Origin: Odobenus rosmarus divergens
Taxonomy: Eukaryota > Chordata > Mammalia > Carnivora > Odobenidae
NCBI RefSeq assembly: GCF_000321225.1
Contig: NW_004450331.1
Coordinates: 1,972,090-2,036,089 of the forward strand
Direction: 5' to 3'
Length of the DNA: 64,000 nt
Positions 34,001-46,000 of this stretch are shown one piece after another (positions within the stretch are counted from its first letter, which is position 1; every line of letters starts with the position of its first letter). The notes under the pieces were generated by a model. The model was not told where the DNA came from. It saw only the letters and a list, made by a program, of their open reading frames with translations, and made no database searches. Both the position numbers and the translations under genes were made by a program.

Positions 34001-37000
34001 ACATTCGATGCATCACTGTTTTTTTAGTCATTCTGATAGATGTAAGTGATATCCCACTGTGGTTTTGATGTGCATTTCCCTACTGGTTAATGATACTGGA
34101 CATCATTTCATGTGTCTCTTTGCCGTCTGTATATCCTCTTCAGTGTAATGTTCAGGTCTTTTATCAATTTTTTTAATTGGATTGTTTTTTAATGTTGAGT
34201 ATTGAAAATTCTTTCTATATTCTAGATAGCAGTCCTTTACTAGAAATGTGGTTTGCAAATATTCTCTCCCAGTTTGTAATTTGCCTTTTCATCTTCTTCA
34301 CATGCTATTTCACAGAACAAATGTTTTTCATTTTAATGAGGTCTAATTTATCATTTTTTCCTTTTATGGATCATGTCTTGGGTGTCAAGTCAAAGAATTC
34401 TGGCCTAGCCTAGAGCCTAAAAATTTCTCCTATGCTTCTTACTTTCTGATAGCACCATTTGTTGAAAAGGCTATCTTTTGAAACTCCATTGGGTTGTTTT
34501 TGCATCTCTGTCAAAAATCAGTAAGGCATATTTGTGTGGGTCTATTTCTACATTATCCATTCTGTTCCATGGACCCCTGTATCTGTTCCTTGTCACTCTT
34601 TTAAGTTTGTATTTTTCCTTGACTTCTGACATTTAAAATCAGAAGAAAACTGTGTTTTGTTTCTGGAACCACTCACTTTCTCTCAGGATCTGTGGAAGAG
34701 GAAGACTCTTCAGGACAGTGGAAAAAATCAGTCCTGGGAATCAAAAGATGTGAATCTTCATTTCCACTCCATTAAAAGTGACCCTGAGTAAATTCTGTCA
34801 CTTCTGTAGGCCTAAATTTCTGCATATGTAAAATGAAGTGATTTGAACTAATGTTTTTTCCAAACTGAATATTCTACCACTCTGTGCTCAATTCGAATGA
34901 ATATCCAGTTATAAGCATTTATTGATAAGCCTACGTTTCCTGCCCTCACTTAGTATCTGTTTCCAAATAAAAACAGTCCCACAGAATCATAAGACATTTG
35001 GTTTTTGTCTGATTTGGAGGCCCAGAGAAGACATGGTCTGAGGGCAACACAGCCTGTTTAGTAACAAAATCAAGACTGGAAACATTCACCCATTTTTGTA
35101 ACATTCACCCATTGTAGGACATCTAGATTGTTCGGTATTCATTTCAATATTCTTCCCCATTCCATCTGTCTCCCTTATAAGAAGGAAACAACAGGCTTTT
35201 GCCTCCTTCTACCAAAAAGGAGAAATAGAAGATAGATGTTAGTGGTATCCACTCAAAATGTCTTTGAGCACCTGCTGAATACCAAACCTTGTGGAAGTCC
35301 TCTTCCAGTATTTAAGAGAAGGCAGTATTTCTGGCTCTATGGGTCCAGATGACACAAGACCATATGAATTGATGAGAGGACAGTTTATGATAATGTATGA
35401 TTAGGAGCTGGCTGTGAGTTATAGACAATTGACTTTTTGGCTGTAGCAGAATACTCAGATAGGTTGAGCAAGACACTTTTTACCTTAACCAGTCCAGAGG
35501 CGGGCAAGGCTAGAGCAAGAACTTGACAACATCGAGAATTCTTTCTTTGCATCCCACTCTGACATCCTTGGTGTGTTGGCTTGCTTCTTCAGATTTGTGC
35601 CCTCATGGCTAAGTATGGCTATCCCAGCTCTGAGCATCACATCACTACATTATTATCCCCAAAATCAATTCTGATGTGAACAAAAATGGAGTTCTTTATA
35701 TATGAATGAAGGGAGGAAAACTTCCCAGAAGCCCTCAAAAGACTTCCTCTCAGTTCTGATTGGCCAGGTTCTAATCAGCTGCTCCTGTCCATACTGTAAG
35801 GAAATCTAGGAAAGTGAGTCTTTGGAATTTTGAACTGTTATAGTAGAAGCTCTGCAATAAGGGGAAAAAAAGAGTAGCAGTGCAGCCTGGAAATGGCAGC
35901 CAACCAGTCTGCTACAATCCTCAAAGAAAGGAGAGACCATGTGACCATTGGAGTTGTCAGGCAAGGTAAAAAGACAACGTGAGATTAGAAAGAATTTCAA
36001 AAGAAAAATTTATAAACCCTGGAACAACCACACAAAACAAAAAGATACAGCTAATAAGCCAGAAGTGGAGATAAAATGGACTCCAAGAATAACCCCAAAA
36101 AGTACAGGAAAAGAAGAAAAAGGAATAAAGAACAGATGGGACAAATAGAAAAATAACAAGATGGTAGACTTAAATCCCACAATATTAATAAATACAGTAA
36201 ATGTAAATTACCTAAACACTCCAAATGAAGATTCACATCTTTTTGACTACATTAAAAAAAAAAAAACCAATATACTGTCTACAAGAAACCCACTTCAAAT
36301 ATAAAAATATATATCCATTTAAAATAATAGGATGGAAAAAGATGTACCAGTTAACCACTAAGCATTACTATCAAAATATTCTTCAGGACAAGGAATATTA
36401 CCAGAGATAAGTCAATTCCTAATGGTAAGAGGATCAATTCGTGAAGAAGTCTCAGCAATTCTAAACAGAGCTTCAAAATACATTAAGTGAAAACTGAACA
36501 GAACTGAAAGAAGAAATTGGCAAGTTTTCTTTCAGGCAAGGCTCCCTGCTCCGGTGGGGAGTTTGCTTCTCCTTCTGCCTGCTGCTCCCCCTGCTTGTGC
36601 TTGCATGCTCTCTCTCTCTCTCTCTGTCAAATATTTATTCATTTGACAGAGAAAGAGCGAGAGAGGGAACACAAGCAGGGGGAGTGGGAGAGGGAGAAGT
36701 GGGCTTCCCACTGAGCAGGGAGCCCGATGCGGGGCTTGATCCCAGGACCCTGGGATCATGACCTGAGCCGAAGGCAGACGCTTAACGACTGAGCCACCCA
36801 GGTGCCCCTAAATAAAATATTTTTTAAAAAAGATTTACTTATTTATTTTAGAGCAAGCATGGGAGAGGGGGAGGCAGAGGGAAAGGGAGAGATAGTCTCA
36901 GGCAGACTCTGCACTGAGCACAGAGCCCAACATGGGGCTCGATCTCATGACTCTGAGATCAGGACCTGAGCAGAAAGCAAGAGTCAGATGCTTAACTGCA

Positions 37001-40000
37001 TGCGCCACCCAGGTGCCCCTCCTTGACTCATTTAAAGTACATAAAAAGGGTTTGAATAGTTGTATTTAAGCTATTTCCAGTAGACATTAAAATAAAAACC
37101 TATTTGACTTATTGGAAATATTAAGTATGACTTTCCAAACTTATGAAACAAGAAGTTGCTTTAACTACTGTTAGGTAAGTACCAAATGAGGAAAGGAGTA
37201 AACAAAATAATTTGTTTTTCAAATATTGATATAGGATTTCATGATGTGCTGAGCAATGAAAGAACTTCTGATTATATGAGGGAGCACAACCAACTGGCTG
37301 GTTGGTCTTCAGATGAAAATGAATGGAATGAAAAACTGTATCCAGTGTGGAAGAAGGAAGACCCAAGGTGGAAAAACTCCTGGAAAGGTAAATCAAATAT
37401 TCAAGCCAAACAACTGTCATTTCCTATTTATCTTAATCTCATAGATTGTAGACTTGGAGATCACATGGCTTATGTTGCTTCTGTGAATGACAGTACTCTA
37501 GTTACCAAGTGGGAGGCACTTAGATTTGGCAATCTTTATCTCAACATTGTCACTTTCTAAGTTACACACACACAACTTTAATCCACTTAGAAATTGACAA
37601 GTTTGTAGTTCTTGGAAGATTTTGGAGAGCAAACAGATTTAGCCTCAAACCTATTTATGGGAATGGTCTCTCAGAAGATCTGAGACACTAGAGCTGTTTT
37701 GACCACCTCAAAAGTGTGGTTTATCAGAAAGTGAATATCTTTCCATTTGCATGAAATAATGAGTCCTTTGGTCATCAGTTTTGAGTTTAAAAATACAAAC
37801 CTTTAAAACTTGTTTCTTCAATCCAGTTGAGCAGATTTTTTTTTTTTATTTTAAGTAAATGTTCTTTCTATGGTCAGAGAATTCTTTAATTGGTCTGACT
37901 TTTTTTTTCCTTCTAGAATGTTGTACTCTGAAAGCAAAAGTTAGGAATCCAGAAAATAATTTATTGTTAAGAGGCATAAAGATGGGAGGGCACCTGGCTG
38001 GCTCAGTCGGTAGAGCACGCAACTCTTGATCTCTGGGTCATGAGTTCAAGCCCCATGCTGGGCATAGTGTTTACTTAAAAAAAAAAAAAAAAGGCATTGG
38101 GATGCTCTGGTCCTTATTGGTGGATTAATTTATCAATGAAAGGAAAAAGATGCTTGATCATTAAACTGCACTTTCTGTGTGCTAGGAGGCCATGTGCAGG
38201 CGATTCTGACCAGTGATTCACCAGCACTTGTGGGCTCAACTATCACGTTTGTAGTAGACCTGGTATTCCCCAGATGCCAAGAGGAAGATGTCAGTGGCAA
38301 CATAGTCTATGAGAAGAACTGCAGAAATGGTAAGGAATATTATTCGTGCCACAGGAACAGGCTAGTTCTCCTAACTACTGGAGACCCATCTCATAAACCT
38401 AAAGGCTCACAGGTACTTATGTAAATGCAAGATGCCATCACCCCATGTCACCCCCTCCTCAAATTGGATGACAGGGAGGTGTTGCTCCATCCAGTTCCTA
38501 TATCAACATTAGCCAAACCCACTTGAGCAAACTGGTGGCTTTCTGCCACTTGGAACCTTCTTCAAGAGCTACATTGTCATGCTCACCTTTTTCTTAGTGT
38601 CTAGTTGATTAGCCAGAGAACACCATGTTGATTCTCAGATTTTGGTTTGATTACTTGGAATTCTTTTGGATACTCAAAGAAGAGCCAGTCTGACAGATAT
38701 TTGCTGATCAGATCAATTTCTGCTTCCAAGTATTGCTTAAGCAAATGTGTAGCTGGTGCAAATACTTAGATGTGTATGTTGTGGTTTTGCTTTGCCCTTA
38801 AAGTGGGTAAGCTCTTTGTACATGTTAAAGAGCACAAAGGAACACAAATGAGTCAAGGGAAATTATCTTGAGAACTGCATATTCTCAAAAACTTGGAGCT
38901 AATTACTGAGATTCTTCAGTGACAAGACTGTTAAATGCATTTACGATCTGATTTTATGACTTAGAACTTCTGTTAAACTGTCAATGTGTTCATTCCTTAT
39001 TGATTTATCAGGTCTAGGGCAGGGAAAGTACCAGGTGAGTCTGGCGCATCTTATTGTGCCCAAGTAAGTAAATACTCAAGGACTAACAGGGACACAGAAG
39101 CCAGCTTGGAGGGACTCCCCCTGGCTATTTGGGACAATTTAAGAATAAAAAATAAAAATGGCTCTAATACATTGATAAATAGATTCTTCAAAAATGTCAG
39201 TGACATTAAAAAACCAAGAGGGTGAGGGAACTGTTCTAGATGAAAAGATATTGGTCATGACTTGTTTACAATGAAATATGTTGGGGCGCCTGGCTGGCTC
39301 AGTTGGGAGAGCATGTAACTCTTGATCTTGGGGTCATGAGGTCGAGCCCCACGTTGGGTGTAAAGACTATTTAAAAAGAAAAAATGTCATACGTACAAAA
39401 AAGTTGAAATCAGGGTACACTGATACACCAAAACCTCCTACCTAGACTCAACAATTTTAACATTTTGCCATAGTTACTTCTATCTATCTGTTTTTTTCTG
39501 AATCATTTGAAGAGACAAAATAGCCAAATATAGTATGTGACCCTTGATTAGACTATAGGAAGAGTGGTAATGATATTGTGGTTATGTAGGTTAATGTCCT
39601 TATTTGTAGGAGATATATGCCAAAATCCTTAGGAGTTGAGAGTCATTTGATGCCAGATGACTCAGAGTTAAAAAAAAAAAAAAAAAAAAAAAGGCTACAG
39701 ATAGCAGGTATCAATGTAAAAAGATAAAGCATCCCTCAGTTTGGTTTCAATACAGTTGTGATGTGGAGATCCAATATTAAAAATAGATTGTGGTATCTCT
39801 AGATTGGAACTTTCTGAATAATTGCTTTATATAAAGAAACTTTCACTGAAATGTAACCTATAGGCAGAAAATGGACAGGTCATAAATATACACCACTGGA
39901 TGAATTCTCAAAATTAGTGTTTTAGTTGCCCAACTATATTTGTATTTATGAAAAATACGAAAAGATGTTTAATTCAAAGATGAGCGTTGGGCATTCTGAG

Positions 40001-43000
40001 CCCTAGATGACAAGCCTGGTTTGTTTCTTTCTCTGTTTAGATACTGGTTCATCTCCTGACCTGTATGTTTACAACTGGACCGAGGAAGATGGCTGGGGAA
40101 ATGGCCCCAACCAACACCATCACCACGTGTACCCTGACGGAAGGCCTTTCCCTCACCACCCTGGATGGAAGAGATGCAATTTTGTCTACGTCTTTCACAC
40201 ACTTGGTTGGACTTTTTACAAAACCTCCTTAGCCTCTTCTTTACCTGCCCTTAAAACTTTAACTTTTTTCACTTTTCTTATTCTATAATCAAGAATGCTA
40301 ACACTACAAGTTTAACAGCAGTTACTCTGTGAACTTTCCTTAGCTGGGGCGGAGGGTGAGAGTTAAAAAGAAAATCTTGTTTAGCCTTTACAAATCTTCA
40401 GAACACCAAAGAATTAGAAGAAGGGGGAAAAAATTAATTCAGTTTTCATTTTTAAAAGAAAACTGTTCAATTTCTTTTTGTCTAAAACAGTAATATGAAA
40501 AATAGGAATATTTGAGTGGCACACCGATAGGTATTTGATTTTTTCTTTAATTTTTTATTGTCAAAAGATTTGTTAAGGAAGAAACTTACGCCCTTTGAAG
40601 GAAATTTAGAAAATGCAAAAAAGTACAAATGAAAAATAAGTCACCCATAATTAACACGAGATTATCACTGTTAACACGATGGTATTTTTTTTGCTAGTAT
40701 TCCTTGATTAAGATTAGAATGTATACACATTTTTGTTAAATATGAGCACTTGACTATAGCATTAAAATTCTTTATGCACATTATTTTAATGACTGCATAA
40801 TATTCCACTGTGTAGAAATAACATAATCTAACCACTATTCTCCTTTAACAAAGCCTCTTTTTTTTTTTTAACCACAAATGGTACCCACTTTTGTTTTATT
40901 ATTGGTGAAGTGGTTATTTCTATTTTTTTTAAAGATTTTATTTATTTGACAGAGAGAGAGACACAGCGAGAGAGGGAACACAAGCAGGGGGAATGGGAGA
41001 GGGAGAAGCAGGCTCCCCACTGAGCAGGGAGCCCGATGCGGGGCTCGATCCCAGGACTCTGGGATCATGACCTGAGCCGAAGGCAGACACTCAACGACTG
41101 AGCCACCCAGGTGTCCCTGAAGTGGTTATTTTTAGAAGGAGCAACTTTACATTATGATTAGCAAAGCTGCTAAGTTCTTAAATATGTCACCAGATGCCAT
41201 CTGGCTCTGAATGTTTGAAAACTGCTACCAACCATGCAGGCTCCAAACTTCTAAATGTTTTGTCTTTTTTCATAAATTAGAGTTTCTTTGTCCCATTAAC
41301 TCGCTAATCAAAACAACACACATTAACAATAGACATCAGTTTAACAAAGTACAAAATAGATACCAGATAGTATGCCCGTCTAGTTATGTCGGGGTTGAAG
41401 GCTGACTTTGTTTCAAAACGTGCCTTCACGGCCCCGTCAGTCAGCTCCCCAAATGTCATGATTTCTTTGACCTGACCATTTGCATGGAGTTGTGTATGCT
41501 CACTAGCACTCCGATCTCTCTTTAGCCCTCTTTTTAGTTAAGGTATCTATTAAAATCAGCTTTTAGCCCAGAAATTGCTGTTTTTCTAATAAGACTGTTT
41601 TGAATTTCCATATTCTGAAGTCTCAGAGTTAACTGATAGTCTCCTTCAACTAACAGTTGCTTATGTGGTCTCTCAATGCCAGGACTAACATTTTCCTCCC
41701 GTATAACTAACCCTGAGAGACACCTCTTTCCCCTACAACCTCCAACAGAACTGCCTCTGCATTTCGAGGTAAAGGGGATTCCAAACCACATATCCCTGAG
41801 AAGATTAGTATAATTTTCTGATACCTTTGATCTTGTAATAAACATGGTCTTTAAACATCTCCGCAAGTATCTGTCTCACCATCCGTGTTGTTTCAATCAC
41901 ACATCTGTGCTGGGCGCCTCAATGGGATTAGAAAAATCCTTGGGCCCTGAAGGTTAGGAATCATTTTTACTAGCTATAGCCAGTGGCAGTCAGATTTTGG
42001 TTAGGGCTGGAGAAAGAGAAAGAGTGAGTCAAGAATGTCCTAAAAATGTGTTTATAGAACCACTACATTTCTTTTTATGCCTACCATACCCTACTTCTTT
42101 TTCATCACTTACTGTTTTTTTATATACAAATTCTATTAGAAAATGGATTCTAGTCCCCTAAAAAAAAAAAAGAAAGAAAGAAAAAAACTGCTTAATGATA
42201 TAGCTGAAATGGTAATACTGTTACAACAATAAGGTAGATCTTTGGATAAATTTTTTTTTAACTCCTTTAGACACCTCACCATTGCATTGAATGGGTCTTC
42301 TCTGGGAAACACATGTATTTCAAGTGCCAGACCTCTTATAAACATTTTTAATTTGTAAACTAAGGACTAACAGTATTGTCCCACTAAACTGCTCTTTTCG
42401 TTTTAACCAACTAACCAAATTATATTTATATAACTGTGGGTTTGTGTTATAAGGTTTTACATAAAATGAGCACCATCTTCCTTTCTGAAGCGGCCAGGAC
42501 CACATCCCCATCCTGTTTTTCCTTTTCCAGAATGTTCTCTAAGAAGCAGTCACTAGTCATAAAGAAACAACAACTTCCTATAATGATCACATAATGTGGC
42601 CAATAACTAAAAATTTCCATCCTCTCAAAGGTCAGTATTTGCAGAAATTAGGACGGGGCTCAGCAAGAGTTTCTATAAACACAGCCAATGTGACACTTGG
42701 CCCTCAACTCATGGAAGTAATTGTTTATAGAAGACACCGACATACATATGTCCCCATCGCAAAAGTGAAAGACGTGTACGTGGTAACAGGTGAGTGGCGT
42801 GAACTCGAAGTTAACTGATGGTGAGGCACTTTGCTCTGGTGATGTTAGTGGGTTAAGAAAGAGTTAGAGCCAAGTGTTCTGGGCTGGGTTAATGATTCGT
42901 ATGGGTTCCTTCCCTCGCTTATATATTTAATTATATTGTACTCCATCTATGTTTCCAGAATAACTTGGAAAAACCCTGGAAAACTTGTGTAGGAAAAGGG

Positions 43001-46000
43001 GAAATGATGCTGAATTATCTGTTTTAATTTTTGAACCTAAAAGCATTATTGAAGTCATCTACTTAAAATCAAGCAATCGTGTGTTCTTTCTATTTTTGGG
43101 TATATCTTTTAGATCACGTTCCTGTATTTGTGACTATGTATCAGAAGAATGATCGAAATTTATCTGATGAAACCTTCCTCAGGGACCTCCCCATTATGTT
43201 CAATGTCCTGATTCACGACCCTAGTCACTTCCTCAATGAGTCGGCCATTTACTACAAGTGGAACTTCGGGGATAATACTGGTCTGTTTGTTTCCAACAAC
43301 CCAACTTTGAATCACACATACGTGCTCAACGGAACCTTCAGCCTTAACCTCACTGTACAAGCTGCAGTACCTGGACCCTGTCCTTCGCCTGCACCCAAAC
43401 CTCCAAAACCCACGTCTCCTTTATGTAAGTGTTTTCCAGGTGATCTTTGAGGGGGGTTCCTTAACAGCTAAAAAAGGGGGGTGGGGCGCCTGGGTGGGTC
43501 AGTTGGTTAAGCGGCTGCCTTTGACTCGGGTCATGATCCTGGGGTTCCGGGATCGAGTCCTGCATCGGGCTCCTTGATCAGAAGGGAGTCAGCTTCTCCC
43601 TCTGACCCTTCCTCATGTGCTCTCTGTCTCTCACTCTCTCTCTCTCAAATAAATAAATCTTTGAAAAAAACCCTAATAATATAGGTTACATAATTAGATC
43701 CCTAGTTTAAAGGATTTTGTGGAGAGTCTGCTGTGATCCCGTTCTGTATGTCATTCTTTAGCCACTTTATCACCGTTTTAAGCTGTTAGAATATGGAAGA
43801 AAGGCGAGTATGTTTAAAGTCACTTTGCAAGTAGAATTTCGTGACTTGAGTGCAGCTCTTTGACCTTCCTAATTTGTACCGGTCCTCGTTATGTGCACAG
43901 ATGCTTTCCCTTTCTGCCCCATCACATTTCTGTTCCCCATTTTTTCTCGTGTGAGAACACACCTTGGCCCTTCATAAGCATTCAGGCCATCCCCACTTTC
44001 TCCCCCCTCCCACATTTCTCCCCACTTCCATTCTCCTCCCTGCTCTGCCCACATCCACCTAGTGTCCTGCGAAAACACAGCCATACTTGAGAGTAGTTTC
44101 CAGATGGCCCAAGAAAGAATGTACCTTGAGAATATTTCTCGGCAAGCAAGCTGGAAAGACTCTAGACATTAAGATTGTTCTGGATGTAAGGCATAATAAA
44201 TTAAATTCCACTCTATACTAATAGTATATGAGGCCATTTAAGAAGTTCTTAAGAGTCTACTTTGGAAAGTGTTAGCTTCCGTCTGATGCCCCACCCTACC
44301 CCACTCGGCCATGAGTACGGAAGGGGATGGTAATAGACTGACATCCTCCCACTGGTCACAAGAGGGCGCCATCACCAAGCCCAGAGGAAATAACTCCAGC
44401 ACGATGTCCAGACTTGTTGCAATTCTTGTTTTCACCAAAACCTGTTATAAATAATAAATTGTTATAATAGTGTGTTATTAACAAAGTGAGAACTCATTAA
44501 ATTGGGCATGTCTAAATCAGGACACTGTAAGTTATTACTGATGTTGATTCATTCTTTTTTGAAATGTTTTCAATTACAAAATTAATGCATGTTCCTTAAT
44601 AAAAATTCAAACAATAGAGAACCCTAGAATAAAAGTAAAAGTCCTCTTCACATTCTCCTCCCAAGAGTTAAACCTTGTTGGGGCACCTGGGTGACTCAGT
44701 TGGTTAAGCGATTGTTTTCGGCTCAGGTCATGATCCTGGAGTCCCGGGATCGAGTCCCGCATCGGGCTCCCTGCTCAGCAGGGAGTCTGCTTCTCCCTCC
44801 GACCCTCCCCCTCTCATGTGCGCGCGCTCTCTCTCTCAAATAAGTAAATAAAATCTTTAAAAAAAAAAAAAAAGAGTTAAACCTTGTTAATAGTTGGGAG
44901 CGTTTCTTTCCCGATCTTTTTCTATGCCTTTACAAACTATAAGTATATATAGGTGTTGTTTTGATTTTTAAGTAAATGGGCTTATGCTGTATATATGGTT
45001 CTACAATTTGCTTTTCTTCACTTAACAAACATGGACATCTTTCCCTTGTCAGTACATAAAATTTAACTCACTTTATTCAATGGCTACATAGTATTTCATA
45101 GTATGTATAAACTTAGTATATAAGTAATATAGTATGTATAAATGTATAATTTATTTAACCATTCTCTTATCGATGGTTGATTAGGTTAATCCTAATTCCA
45201 GTTACAAATATAACTGCATTGAACAACTCTAATCATATAGCTTCCTTCTTTCCTTTTTTCTTTTAAGATTTTCTTTCTTTATTTGACAGAGAGCACAAGT
45301 AGGCAGGCAGGCAGAGGGAGAGGGAGAAGCAGGCTCCCTGCTGAGCACGGACCCCAATGTGGGGCTCGATCCCAGGACACTGGGATCATGACCTGAGCTG
45401 AAGACAGATGCTTAACCAACTGAGCCACCCAGGCACCCCATATAGCTTCATTCTGATATTTCTGTAAGAGAATTTCTTTTTCTATAAGTATCAATGGTCT
45501 TCTTTACAAATAAGGAGACCAGGTGTAAAATTCAAAATAAATTGCAGATGCCTGTAATATCTAGATCTGTCTAGAAATTCCTAAATGGTAAAGGGTTTAA
45601 TGTTAGTTTATTTAACATTAGTCTATTTTTTTAAAGATTTTATTTATTTGTGAGAGAGCACGTGAGGGAGAGGGAGAGAGCGTGCACATGAGCATGCAAG
45701 GGGCTTGATCCCAGGACCCTGGGATCATGACCTGAGCCAAAACTAGATGCTTAACTGACTGAGCTACCCAGGCGCCCCTAAAATATGATTTTATCTATCA
45801 CGGCCTGCTTGATTTCATCAGGATTGTTGTATCACACATTTTAATTTGGTTTCTACCTTTCATTTGATTCCCATGTTTAAAGAAGATACAGGATTGTGTT
45901 TACTTACATAAGTTAATAATTATAACACCTCCTAGTTCTCACATCTCTGTGAATCATTACATATTTAGTTCAAATTTCTGCAGTAACTTAATAGTATAGA

